A stretch of DNA of 64,000 nt from DASQMT01 sp963827335 (GCA_963827335.1 CAWHAP010000002.1:186001-250000), one strand, 5' to 3'; positions 52,441 to 60,672 are shown, numbered from the stretch's first letter. Numbers and translations: made by a program. The notes: generated by a model from the letters alone, not told the origin.

Positions 52441-53093
52441 ACCGCCCGGCGGTCGAGCAGCTCGAGCAGCGCCCGCGGGTCCGGCGCGTAGCCGTCGGCG
52501 CCGACGAGGTCGGCGACGTACGCGTCGCCGTGGTACGCGCGGCCGCCCACGAGCACGAGCGGTGCGGGGGCGAGGGCGTGCAGCGCGACGCACAGCCGGC
52601 GCGCCTCGGGCAGCAGCCAGGGGAGGGCGGTCGAGAGCGCGACGAGCGCCACGCGCTCGCGCGCGGCGCGCTCGACGATCGCCTCGACCGTGGGCTCGCC
52701 GGCGTGCGACGTCACGTCCCAGCCGGCCGCGGCGAGGAAGTCGGCGACCATGCGGCCGCCGAGCGCATGGCGCTCGCCTGGCGTCCCGCAGACCAGCGCG
52801 CGGCCGTGGGCCGGGGCCGCGGCGCGGGTGAGGCCGTCCGCGAGCGAGGCGAGCACGCTGCTGGTCGCCGCGGTCGCGAACTGCTCCTGCGCGACGCTCA
52901 CCTCACCGCGCTCCCAGCGGTCGCCGACCTCGGCGAGCGCGGGCTGCAGCACGCGCAGGTAGAGGTCCTCGACGGCCGCGCCGTCGCGCGCCGCGTCCTC
53001 CACGATCGCCGTCGCGCCGCGCGCATCGCCCGCGAGCAGCGCGTCGGTGTAGTGGCGGCACATCCCGGCCAGTGGCTCCGCCGGCATCCCCAT
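52437..53093 (-). CDS. cobalamin-binding domain protein (MtbC1/CarH-like, no HTH)
   Basis: 218 residues from the ATG at 53093. The N-terminal helical cap contains RWERGEVSVAQEQFATAATSSVL, typical of B12-binding-2 modules; the Rossmann part has GERHALGG in place of DxHxxG (Glu for Asp, lower axial His kept), followed by LVALSTALPW and VLVGGRAYHGD. It should bind adenosyl- or methylcobalamin. Without a MerR domain it cannot bind DNA like CarH, so it may act as a partner-dependent sensor. It is convergent with the sulfur-carrier gene. Confidence 0.85.
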   Translation of the reverse strand: MGMPAEPLAGMCRHYTDALLAGDARGATAIVEDAARDGAAVEDLYLRVLQPALAEVGDRWERGEVSVAQEQFATAATSSVLASLADGLTRAAAPAHGRALVCGTPGERHALGGRMVADFLAAAGWDVTSHAGEPTVEAIVERAARERVALVALSTALPWLLPEARRLCVALHALAPAPLVLVGGRAYHGDAYVADLVGADGYAPDPRALLELLDRRAV

Positions 53094-53149
53094 GCGCGCG
53101 CACGTTACCGGCTGGTGCACGCCGCCGGCCACGCGGCCTGGCCAGGAGC

Positions 53150-53452
53150 CTAGGCGGCGCGGCGCGGCGCGAAGTCGTCCGCGCCGAGCAGGTCGAGCTC
53201 GAGCGCCATGCCGAGGCAGCTCGCGAGCGCCTCCATGTTCTCGGTCACCGACTGCTCGTACGCGTCGACGAGCTGCGCGCGCCACGCGGCCTGCGCCCGG
53301 TCGAGCACCTCGAGCTCGGCGCGGCTGCAGCACTCCTGCATCCACGTGAAGCACTCGGGGCAGCGCAGGTCGACCATCATCTCCCCGCCGTCCGCCGGCC
53401 GGGACCGGAGCGGCTGGAGCAGGGCGGACCCGCAGCTGGGGCACAGGCTCAT
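53150..53452 (-). CDS. small zinc-ribbon protein
   Basis: 100 residues from the ATG at 53452; a GTG at 53461 would add three. Two CxxC pairs (LCPSCGS and LRCPECFTWMQECC) form a probable zinc ribbon; the rest is helical and acidic (AYEQSVTENMEALASCLGMALELDLL). Family not recognised. It lies 56 bases upstream of the cobalamin-binding gene on the same strand. Confidence 0.65.
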   Translation of the reverse strand: MSLCPSCGSALLQPLRSRPADGGEMMVDLRCPECFTWMQECCSRAELEVLDRAQAAWRAQLVDAYEQSVTENMEALASCLGMALELDLLGADDFAPRRAA

Positions 53453-53521
53453 GACGGCCACGGGGCGCGAGCCTACGCCGCCCCGCGGACGGAATCCGGT
53501 GCGTCGAGTCCAGCTCCTTCG

Positions 53522-53887
53522 CTAGCTGCTCCGCTTGACCTTGATCGTCATGGTCATCTCCTCGTGGAGCGTGCAGACGATCTTGTACCTCCCGGCCTTC
53601 TTGAACGTCCGCTTGTAGGTGTAGCCGCTCGACGCCGGCTGCGACTGCCACTTGCGCACGCCCTTCGGCGCCCGCTTGAGCTTGACGTCGTGGACGTCGA
53701 TCGCGACGTCGTCGGGCCACTCCCACTCGACCTTGCCGCCCTGCCTCACGGTCAGCTCGTCGGGCAGGTAGTAGTTGTCGGCGACCTCCACCTTCTTCGT
53801 CCTGGGCGCGCCCGCGACCGCCGGCGCCGCGCCCGTGAGCGCGACGGCGGCGAGGCAGGCGGCGGGGAGGATCCGGCTCGTCCTCAC
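53522..53887 (-). CDS. secreted cupredoxin in the copper module
   Basis: 121 residues from a GTG at 53887 that overlaps the stop of the beta-helix gene (GTGA). Signal peptide (ILPAACLAAVALTGAAPAVA) and one cupredoxin domain: NYYLPDELTVRQGGKVEWEW, the ligand His in DVHDVKL and Cys/His/Met in VCTLHEEM. It probably carries electrons to or from the multicopper oxidase encoded 1.3 kb upstream in the same run. Confidence 0.88.
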   Translation of the reverse strand: MRTSRILPAACLAAVALTGAAPAVAGAPRTKKVEVADNYYLPDELTVRQGGKVEWEWPDDVAIDVHDVKLKRAPKGVRKWQSQPASSGYTYKRTFKKAGRYKIVCTLHEEMTMTIKVKRSS

Positions 53888-55188
53888 GGCGTGAACAGCT
53901 CGAGGGGCGTGAAGCCCGCCTTGGGCGCGTGCGGGTGGCGGATCCAGGCGGCGACGCTGTTCTCGCCCGTCAGCTGCCCCATCTCGCCCTGCGTGGTGGC
54001 GCTGAACGCGTTCGCGCCCGTGAACGGGCAGGCCGCCAGCGTGGCGCCATCGGCCGGGATCGTCACCGAGACGCCGGTGTTCGGCCCGAAGCAGTTGCCG
54101 GTGCCGTTCCCGTCGTAGGCGAGCTCGCGCCCGTTGAGGTCGGTGCCGCCGAGGCCGAACGCGTTGTCGCGCACGACGTTGCCCTCGAGCGCGCGCGCGT
54201 CCTGGTTCTCGGGCTCCGCGAGGAGGATGCCCTCGATCGCGGCGACGCCGATCGACCAGTTGCCGTAGATCTGGTTCTGCTCGACCGTGTTGCGCCGGCC
54301 GCCGAGCAGCAGCACGCCCGTGCCGACCGGGACCAGCGCGGCGGTGCCGTCCTCCCGGATCTTGAACGGCGCGCCCTTGTGGAAGTTGAAGTTGTTCCAG
54401 AAGATCTCGTTGCCCCGGATGACGTTGTCCTCCGCGGGCGGGAACTTCTCCGAGTCCAGCGCGTTGGGCACGATGCCGGCGGCGTTGTTGTAGAAGCGCG
54501 ACCTCGTGATCGTCACGTAGCGCATGTTGGTCCCGCTCCACCCGAGCGGGTTCCCCCACGAGTCGATGTTCGTGACGATCGAGCGGATCGGCCGGACCTG
54601 CGCCGGGGTCTGCCCGATGTAGAAGCCCGCGTCGTTGTTGTAGTACGCCTCGGAGTCGCGCATCGTGCCGCCCTTGGAGTTGAAGGCGTAGATGCCGTAG
54701 ACGCCGGTCCTGGCGGCGATGAGGTCGCGCGCGGTGTAGCCGACGACGTTGACGAAGAAGAAGCCGTTGGCGGTGTAGTCCTGGGCCTTGAAGCCGCGGA
54801 CGGTGACCTCGTCGGCGCCGTTGACGAACACGCCGTTCTGCTTGGAGTCCCCACCCTCGAGGACGACCTTGCCGGGGTTCCTCGGGTTGCCGATCAGCTT
54901 GAGGTAGCTGCGCTTGGCGCCGGTGATCTGCACGCTCTCGCGGTAGGTGCCGCTCTTCACGCGCACGGTGTCGCCCTTGCGCGACTTCTTCACCGCGGAC
55001 CGGATGGTCTTGAAGCGGCAGCCGCGCTTGCACACGGTGCGGGTCTTGCCCTTGCCCTTGGGCGGGCTCACCACCTTGCCGGGGTCCTTGGGCTCCGGGT
55101 AGCTCGGCGCGGGCGTCTGCGCGAGCGCGGCGCCCGGTAGGAGCAGCGCCGTCGCCAGTGCGGCGGCGGCTGCGGTGCGGATTCGCAT
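53884..55188 (-). CDS. secreted right-handed parallel beta-helix protein
   Basis: 434 residues with a signal peptide (TAAAAALATALLLPGAALA). After a Lys-rich linker, FKTIRSAVKKSRKGDTVRV starts the beta-helix cap, followed by regular turns ('GVFVNGADEVTVRGFKAQDYT', 'NGFFFVNVVGYTARDL', 'RNTVEQNQIYGNWSIGV'). Such proteins are usually polysaccharide lyases, hydrolases or binding proteins; no catalytic set could be assigned. It lies between the multicopper oxidase and the cupredoxin genes, 19 bases after the former. Confidence 0.83.
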   Translation of the reverse strand: MRIRTAAAAALATALLLPGAALAQTPAPSYPEPKDPGKVVSPPKGKGKTRTVCKRGCRFKTIRSAVKKSRKGDTVRVKSGTYRESVQITGAKRSYLKLIGNPRNPGKVVLEGGDSKQNGVFVNGADEVTVRGFKAQDYTANGFFFVNVVGYTARDLIAARTGVYGIYAFNSKGGTMRDSEAYYNNDAGFYIGQTPAQVRPIRSIVTNIDSWGNPLGWSGTNMRYVTITRSRFYNNAAGIVPNALDSEKFPPAEDNVIRGNEIFWNNFNFHKGAPFKIREDGTAALVPVGTGVLLLGGRRNTVEQNQIYGNWSIGVAAIEGILLAEPENQDARALEGNVVRDNAFGLGGTDLNGRELAYDGNGTGNCFGPNTGVSVTIPADGATLAACPFTGANAFSATTQGEMGQLTGENSVAAWIRHPHAPKAGFTPLELFTP

Positions 55189-55207
55189 CGGTCGGTCGTC
55201 CTCCTCC

Positions 55208-56266
55208 TCAGGGGCTCACCAGGTACCAGCCCGCCATGCCCCCGTCCTGATGCGAGAACACATGGCAGTGGTACAGCCAGCGGCCCGGATTGTCCTCCGT
55301 GAAGCGCGCGGTGATCGTCTCGTTCGGACCCATGGTGCGGGTGTCGACGAACGTACCGTCGGGGTCCTTCCAGCGGTGTCCGTGGATGTGGAAGTCGTGG
55401 AACTCGTCGTCCATCCCGATCACGTGGATGGCGACGTCCTGGCCCACGCGCGCCTCGAGCGTCGGCGTGTTGCCGGCGGCGGTGCGCCCGTTGATCGCCT
55501 GGTGGGCGCGCGGCAGGCCGGTGACCGGTGGGAGCAGCGAGTGCAGGAACAGCACCTGCTCGACGTCCGGGGCCCGCGCGCCGCGCTCGCGGATCACGAG
55601 CGCCCCGAACGCGCCGCGGAACGTGTTGAGCGTGTGGTTCGGCCCGTGGTCGTGATAGGGCCACACGCCGACCGAGTCGGGCGTGGCCTCCCAGGTGTAG
55701 GTGAACTCCTCGCCGGGGGCGACGAAGCCGCCGACGCGCGTGTGGTCGCCGAGGTAGACGCCGTCGTAGTCGGGCGTGTAGCGGACGCCGTGCGGATGGA
55801 TCGTGAGCGCCTGGGAGAGGCGGGTCGCCGCGTTGCGGAAATGGACGACGAGCGTGTCGCCGACCTCGCCGTACAGCGTCGGGCCGGGCATCAGCGGCGG
55901 GCCGGCGGGGCCTGCGAACCCGGGCTGCATGAGCTGGTAGACGAGCGCGCGGAAGGTGCGCTTGCCGGGGATCGCCCTGCCGTGCCAGTCGTCACGACCC
56001 GTCGGCGCGACGTCCCACCCGCGCGTGCGCGCCTGGATCCAGTACTCGCGCCTGCGCCCGCCGGGCTGGGGCTCAGGCGTGGGGAAGCTGAGCTCGTCCT
56101 GCGGCACCGCGCCGGGCGGGCGCTGCACCTGGGCGGCGAGCGCGTCGGCCTTGCGGGCGGCGTCGGGGTCGTCGAGCCGGACCTCCTGGCCGCCGATCGT
56201 GCACAGGAAGGCGGCACCGGCGGAGAGTCCGAAGAAGGAGCGGCGGGTGGTGCTGCGGTCGGGCAT
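55208..56266 (-). CDS. Tat-exported two-domain multicopper oxidase
   Basis: 352 residues from the ATG at 56266 (a GTG at 56278 is alternative). Tat signal DRSTTRRSFFGLSAGAAF. All copper motifs are visible: IHPHG, WPYHDHGPNH, HDFHIHGHRW and YHCHVFSHQDGGM, i.e. a trinuclear centre plus type-1 site. About 350 residues is the size of two-domain laccases or nitrite-reductase-like oxidases, which act as trimers. It is the first gene of the run oxidase, beta-helix protein, cupredoxin. Confidence 0.9.
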   Translation of the reverse strand: MPDRSTTRRSFFGLSAGAAFLCTIGGQEVRLDDPDAARKADALAAQVQRPPGAVPQDELSFPTPEPQPGGRRREYWIQARTRGWDVAPTGRDDWHGRAIPGKRTFRALVYQLMQPGFAGPAGPPLMPGPTLYGEVGDTLVVHFRNAATRLSQALTIHPHGVRYTPDYDGVYLGDHTRVGGFVAPGEEFTYTWEATPDSVGVWPYHDHGPNHTLNTFRGAFGALVIRERGARAPDVEQVLFLHSLLPPVTGLPRAHQAINGRTAAGNTPTLEARVGQDVAIHVIGMDDEFHDFHIHGHRWKDPDGTFVDTRTMGPNETITARFTEDNPGRWLYHCHVFSHQDGGMAGWYLVSP

Positions 56267-56416
56267 CCGTGGCGTCACGCTGCCGACGTCTTGTCAGCAG
56301 GCCGGGCGAGTATACGAGGCCGCCGAGGCGGCACGCGGCGGTCGGCGAGCGACTATCCTTGGCGCGCGGGCGGTGTCGCGGGTCACGCCGGGCATTGCGC
56401 GCCTCGTCCCCGCCTC

Positions 56417-57046
56417 ATGACCGATTCCCGGCTCCAGCTCGCGACGCTCCTCGATCGCTCTGCGGCCGCCGGCGCCTCGTTGGCGGACGCCCGCGGCGCG
56501 ATCGAGCTGGCCGTCGGCGAGCTCGTGGGTGCGCTGCGCCATCACCACACCGGGACGGCCGAGCACTCGAACCGCCTCGCGGTGGAGTGCCACGCGGTGG
56601 GCGCGGAGCTCGCGCTCGAGGCCGACGCGCTGTTCGAGCTCGAGCTCGTCGCGATCCTGCACGACATCGGGAAGCTCGCCGTGCCGGCCTCGGTGCTCGA
56701 CCTGCCGCGCCCGCTCAACAGCCACGAGCGCGGGCTCGTGCGCGCCCACACGATCCGCGGCGCGGAGATCCTCGCCGAGATCGCGGGGCTCGCGCACCTC
56801 GCGCCGCACGTGCGGGCCAGCCACGAGCGGTGGGACGGCACGGGCTATCCGGACCGCCTGCTCGGCGAGCAGATCCCGCTCGCCGCGCGGATCGTGTGCA
56901 CGGTCGACGCGTTCGACGCGATGACGAACGACCGGCCGTACCGCCGCGCGCTCGGGCACGAGGAGGCGTGCCGGCGGATCGCCGCCGGCGCCGGCACCGC
57001 CTTCGACCCGGATGTCGTGCGCGCCCTGCTCGCGGCGGCGACCTAG
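56417..57046 (+). CDS. HD-GYP domain phosphohydrolase (c-di-GMP phosphodiesterase type)
   Basis: 209 residues from the ATG at 56417. Motifs: HTGTAEHSNRLA, the metal pair HDIGKLAVP, RAHTIRGAEIL, ASHERWDGTGYPDRL (GYP) and VDAFDAMTNDRPYR. This is a stand-alone HD-GYP domain with only a short N-terminal helix, no receiver or sensor. It likely cleaves c-di-GMP or another cyclic nucleotide. It is convergent with the LysM gene and followed by a strong hairpin. Confidence 0.88.
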   Translation: MTDSRLQLATLLDRSAAAGASLADARGAIELAVGELVGALRHHHTGTAEHSNRLAVECHAVGAELALEADALFELELVAILHDIGKLAVPASVLDLPRPLNSHERGLVRAHTIRGAEILAEIAGLAHLAPHVRASHERWDGTGYPDRLLGEQIPLAARIVCTVDAFDAMTNDRPYRRALGHEEACRRIAAGAGTAFDPDVVRALLAAAT

Positions 57047-57093
57047 ATGGTTGATTCCGCGAGGCCGGGCGCGAGTCGTGGAATCAACCATCT
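57045..57093. terminator. bidirectional terminator hairpin
   Basis: A perfect 14-bp stem (AGATGGTTGATTCC at 57045-57058, complement at 57080-57093) with a GC-rich 21-base loop overlaps the last bases of the HD-GYP stop codon and ends nine bases before the LysM stop. It sits exactly between convergent genes. No U tract is evident. Confidence 0.7.
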
Positions 57094-57101
57094 CGAGCGG
57101 G

Positions 57102-57596
57102 CTACTGCGGGATGCGGAGGACCTGGCCCGGGACGATGACGTCCGGGTCGGAGAGCTGGTCGCGGTTGGCGGCGAAGATGATCTGGAACTTCGCCGGGTC
57201 GCCGTAGAACGTGTCGGCGATCTCCGAGAGCGTGTCGCCGGCCGCCACCGTGTGCAGCGCGAAGCCGGTGTAGGGGTCGACCAGCGCGCGGCCGAAGACG
57301 ATCGGGATCACCCGCTTGTGGATCTCCGAGCCGTCCTCCGCGGAGATCTCGAAGACCTCGAGCGTCCCGCGGGCGCGGGCCGGCACGCCCGGGACGTCGA
57401 TGCGGAAGAAGAAGTTGCCCCAGATGCCGGTGCCGCCGGCCTGGAAGTGCTTCTGCACGAGCTCGTCGCCGGCGGCATTGCGCAGCCGCGCCTGGAGCGT
57501 GCCCTCGAAGCCGGTTCCGACGCCGGCGACCTCGACCGGGTCGTCGACGATGTCGTGCGGCTTGGGATGCCTGACGCTGATGAGGGGGATGGCCAT
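57102..57596 (-). CDS. LysM protein with Gmad2-like Ig domain
   Basis: 164 residues. Residues about 1-95 form a Gmad2 (spore-germination-type Ig) domain: ISVRHPKPHDIVDDPVEVAG, TGIWGNFFFRIDV. Residues about 112-164 are a LysM module (HTVAAGDTLSEIADTFYGD, NRDQLSDPDVIVPGQVLRIP) for peptidoglycan binding. No signal peptide or membrane helix is seen, which is odd for a wall-binding protein. Function unknown. Confidence 0.85.
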   Translation of the reverse strand: MAIPLISVRHPKPHDIVDDPVEVAGVGTGFEGTLQARLRNAAGDELVQKHFQAGGTGIWGNFFFRIDVPGVPARARGTLEVFEISAEDGSEIHKRVIPIVFGRALVDPYTGFALHTVAAGDTLSEIADTFYGDPAKFQIIFAANRDQLSDPDVIVPGQVLRIPQ

Positions 57597-57638
57597 GGGC
57601 CGACGCTAACCCGCCCGATCAGTACGATGCAAGGGCTG

Positions 57639-57711
57639 GCGCCAGTAGCTCAGTGGATAGAGCGCTGCCCTCCGGAGGCAGAAGTCGGGGGTTCGAATCC
57701 CTCCTGGCGCG
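57639..57711 (+). tRNA. tRNA-Arg (anticodon CCG)
   Basis: Cloverleaf assigned by eye: acceptor GCGCCAG/CTGGCGC, D arm GCTC..GAGC, anticodon stem CTGCC/GGCAG with loop CTCCGGA giving anticodon CCG (reads CGG), T arm with TTCGAAT. CCA is not encoded. The next gene begins at the following base. Confidence 0.96.
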
Positions 57712-58200
57712 CTGACCAGCCTCGCGATCATCAGCGACACGCACATGCCGAAGGGAGGCCGTGCGCTGCCCGGGGCGTGTGTCGAGCGGCTGCGCGCCGC
57801 CGACCTGATCCTCCACGCCGGCGACCTCGTCGCGGCGGAGCTGCTCGAGCTGCTCGAGTCGCTGGGCCCGCCCGTGCTCGCCGTGCACGGCAACGTGGAC
57901 GAGCCGGCGCTGCGGATGCGGCTGCCGGCCGTGCGCCTGGTCGAGACGGGGGGCGTGCGGATCGTCATGACCCACGACGGCGGGCCTGCGGATCGCCGGC
58001 TCGCCCGGCTGCGGCGCCGCTTCCCCGACGCCGACGCGGTCGTCTTCGGCCACTCGCACCTCCCGCTGCACGAGGAGGCGGACGGGTTCCACATCTTCAA
58101 CCCCGGTTCCCCGACCGAGCGGCGGCGGGCGCCCGCGCACACGATGGGCACGGCGACCGCCCAGGACGGGCACCTCACCTTCGCCCTCGTCGAGCTCTGA
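57712..58200 (+). CDS. YfcE/MJ0936-type metallophosphoesterase with a non-standard start
   Basis: 162 residues if translation starts at the CTG at 57712. The metal motif IISDTH lies at residues 6-11, followed by ILHAGDLV, VHGNVDE, VMTHDGG and FGHSHLP, all five blocks of the family. The first ATG (57745) is just after DTH and would delete the essential first motif. In frame upstream there is only tRNA sequence down to a TAG at 57658-57660, with no ATG, GTG or TTG. A CTG start right after the tRNA, or a sequence error, must be assumed. Substrate probably a phosphodiester. Confidence 0.8.
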   Translation: MTSLAIISDTHMPKGGRALPGACVERLRAADLILHAGDLVAAELLELLESLGPPVLAVHGNVDEPALRMRLPAVRLVETGGVRIVMTHDGGPADRRLARLRRRFPDADAVVFGHSHLPLHEEADGFHIFNPGSPTERRRAPAHTMGTATAQDGHLTFALVEL

Positions 58201-58286
58201 CCGCTCTCGGAGCACATCCGAGAAGTCCCGCACGCCGGGACCGGCGCACGGTCCTGTTCTCGGACGCGCTCTATGGTGCGCGTCCG

Positions 58287-59234
58287 ATGGACGTCTCGCT
58301 CTTCTTCGCCGGCACGGCCGGCTCGGTGCCGTCGGCGCGGCGCGGGCTCCCCGCCGTCCTGCTGCGCGCGGGCGGCGACCGGCTGCTGTTCGACTGCGGC
58401 GAGGGGACCCAGCAGCAGCTGCTGCGCTCCGTCGGGCTGCCCGAGCTCGACGCCGTCTTCCTGACCCACTACCACCTCGACCACTGGCTGGGCCTGCTCG
58501 GCATGGTCAAGACGTTCGACATGCGCGCGCGCGAGCGGCCGCTGACCCTCTACGGCCCGCCGGGCCTGCGCGGGCTGATCGACGCGATGCGTCCCGTGAT
58601 CGGCCGGACCGGCTACCCGCTGCGCCTGGCCGAGCTCGAGCCGCACGAGGAGGTCCGGTTCGGCGGCTACCTGGTCGCGGCGTTCCCCGTCGAGCACCGG
58701 GTCACCGCCTACGGCTACGCGTTCGTCGAGGACGACCGCCCCGGGCGCTTCGACGCCGCCGCCGCGCGCGCGCTCGGCGTGCCCGACGGTCCGGCCTTCG
58801 GGCGGCTGCAGCGCGGGGAGGAGGTCGGCGGCGTGCGCCCCGAGCAGGTCGTCGGGCCGGCGCGTCCCGGGCGCCGGATCGTCCTGTCCGGGGACACGCG
58901 GCCCTGCCAGCGCACGGAGGTCTACGCCCACGGCGCCGAGGTGCTCGTCCACGAGGCGACGTTCCTGGAGGACGAGCGCGCGCGAGCGCGCGAGACGGGA
59001 CACTCGACCGCGGCGCAGGCGGCGGAGCTGGCGCGCGACGCGGGCGTGCGGCTGCTCGCGCTCACCCACCTCTCGACCCGCTACTTCCCGCGCGACGTGC
59101 GCGACGAGGCGCGCGCGGTGTTCCCCGCCACGGTCGTGCCGCGCGACTTCGACGCGATCGACGTGCCGTTCCCCGAGCGCGGCGAGCCGGCGCTCGTCAA
59201 GGCCGAGCAGGAGCCGGCGCCCGCGCCGGGCTAG
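58287..59234 (+). CDS. rnz: ribonuclease Z (tRNA 3' processing endonuclease)
   Basis: 315 residues, short-form RNase Z. Starts MDVSLFFAGTAGSVPSARRG; zinc motif THYHLDHWLGL, then IVLSGDTRPC and a final HLSTRYFPRDV. It removes the tRNA 3' trailer; relevant here because the tRNA-Arg 86 bases before it lacks an encoded CCA. The TAG stop shares CTAG (59231-59234) with the convergent small membrane protein gene. Confidence 0.93.
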   Translation: MDVSLFFAGTAGSVPSARRGLPAVLLRAGGDRLLFDCGEGTQQQLLRSVGLPELDAVFLTHYHLDHWLGLLGMVKTFDMRARERPLTLYGPPGLRGLIDAMRPVIGRTGYPLRLAELEPHEEVRFGGYLVAAFPVEHRVTAYGYAFVEDDRPGRFDAAAARALGVPDGPAFGRLQRGEEVGGVRPEQVVGPARPGRRIVLSGDTRPCQRTEVYAHGAEVLVHEATFLEDERARARETGHSTAAQAAELARDAGVRLLALTHLSTRYFPRDVRDEARAVFPATVVPRDFDAIDVPFPERGEPALVKAEQEPAPAPG

Positions 59235-59668
59235 CCGGACACGTCGTCCGAGCCGAGGATCGCGAACACCGCGACCACGCCGACGAGCCCGTAGTTGAAG
59301 ACGGTGCGCCAGAACGGGCGCCGCCGCCCGATCACGATGCGCAGGATCCACCAGGGCAGCCCGAGCGAGAACGTGATCAAGGCGAAGACGAGGGCGCCCG
59401 CGAGCGCGGCGGCGATGCGGCTCTCCTGCTCGACGTCGCCCCAGGCGAAGACGTAGCCGCCGACGAGCAGCACGGCGATGACGATCAGGCAGCGCAGCGG
59501 GCCGCGACGCCACGCGGCCACGCGCCCGGACGGCGCGGACGGTGCCGCGAGGCCCGCGGCCGGGGTGGCGACGACGGGCGCGGCAGCCGGGGCGGCGGGG
59601 GCGGGCGGCAGGTCGGCGCCGAGGCCCATGCTGCGCGCGACGGCGTCAGGGCTCGTCGGATCGCTCAC
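59231..59668 (-). CDS. small membrane protein with Pro/Ala-rich N-terminus
   Basis: 145 residues. A disordered Pro/Ala-rich leader (about 1-50) is followed by three hydrophobic segments (LRCLIVIAVLLVGGYVFAWG; IAAALAGALVFALITFSLGLPWWIL; VFNYGLVGVVAVFAILG). No family recognised. Nine bases separate it from the start-side neighbour, the ketopantoate-reductase-like gene on the same strand. Confidence 0.65.
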   Translation of the reverse strand: MSDPTSPDAVARSMGLGADLPPAPAAPAAAPVVATPAAGLAAPSAPSGRVAAWRRGPLRCLIVIAVLLVGGYVFAWGDVEQESRIAAALAGALVFALITFSLGLPWWILRIVIGRRRPFWRTVFNYGLVGVVAVFAILGSDDVSG

Positions 59669-59677
59669 GCGCGGAGC

Positions 59678-60553
59678 CTAGTCGTCGCCGTCGAGCGCGG
59701 CCAGCTCGGCGGTCACGCGGTCGCTGACCGGCGTGGGGATCCCGTGGTGCGCGCCGAGCCGCGCGATCACCCCGTTGCGGGCGTCCCACTCCATCCGCCG
59801 GCCCGCGAGCCGGTCGAAGAGCATCGAGGTGCCCTGATCGGGCGGGAGCGCGGCGATCCGCCCGACGATCTCCTCGACCGTCTCGCGGCCGACGCGCGCG
59901 CCCTCGGCGCGGCCGACCGCGACGCACTCCTCGGCCAGCCGCCGGGCCAGGGCGAGCGGGGCGGCCTCGCGGAACACCTCGGCGCGGCGCCCCGTCAGCA
60001 CCATCGGAGCGGCCGTGGCGTTGAAGCAGAGCTTGCGCCAGGCCTCCGTGACGAAGTCGGCGACCCGGTCGACCTGCGCGTGGCCGCCGAGCAGGGCGGC
60101 CAGCGCCGCGCCCGCCTCGGTGTCGGGCACGCTGAGCTGCGCGCGCTCGCGCTGGACCACGCGGCCGAGGGAGACCGTCTCGGCGGGGCACCAGACGATC
60201 GCGGGGAGCACGGTCGCAGGCCCGGCGAGCGGAGCGACGAGCGCCTCGTGCTCGACGCCGTTCTGGAGCACGGCCACGACGGTGCCCGGGCCGCAGAGCC
60301 GCTCGAGCCAGCGGACGGCGCCGGCCGTCTGGTGCGTCTTGACCGCGAGCAGGATCCAGGGCGCGTGCTCGAGCCCGTCCGGGTCCGTCCGCACGCGGCC
60401 GGCGAGCGCGTGCTCGCTCCCGTCCGGCAGCTCCACGACCGGCGCGGGCAGGTCGCGCCGCCCGCACAGCGTCACGGCGTGGCCGGCGCGCTCGGCGGCG
60501 GCGGCGAAGGTCGCCCCGATCGCGCCGGGGCCGACGACGGCGACGTCGGTCAT
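59678..60553 (-). CDS. ketopantoate reductase-like protein (ApbA/PanE family)
   Basis: 291 residues. N-terminal NADPH site VAVVGPGAIGATFAAAAERAG, then LLAVKTHQT and LQNGVEHE, with the conserved Lys in AWRKLCFNATAAP. It reduces 2-dehydropantoate to pantoate in CoA synthesis in the canonical case, but many paralogues act on other keto acids. First gene of a short minus-strand unit, divergent from a DMT transporter. Confidence 0.85.
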   Translation of the reverse strand: MTDVAVVGPGAIGATFAAAAERAGHAVTLCGRRDLPAPVVELPDGSEHALAGRVRTDPDGLEHAPWILLAVKTHQTAGAVRWLERLCGPGTVVAVLQNGVEHEALVAPLAGPATVLPAIVWCPAETVSLGRVVQRERAQLSVPDTEAGAALAALLGGHAQVDRVADFVTEAWRKLCFNATAAPMVLTGRRAEVFREAAPLALARRLAEECVAVGRAEGARVGRETVEEIVGRIAALPPDQGTSMLFDRLAGRRMEWDARNGVIARLGAHHGIPTPVSDRVTAELAALDGDD

Positions 60554-60672
60554 GGGGAGAACGTAGCCCGTTGCGTTCTCCGCGGGCGTGATGGCGGGCG
60601 CTCCGCGCACGTCAACGGCGGGCATCGAGGGGCGTCGGTTCGGTGGCGCCGGCGGCTCGCCGGGAAGTCGTC

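Noticed and set aside
57712..57744. Treating the ATG at 57745 as the phosphoesterase start
   Set aside because: It would remove the DTH metal ligands that the rest of the protein needs; the sequence just upstream codes the correct motif in frame.
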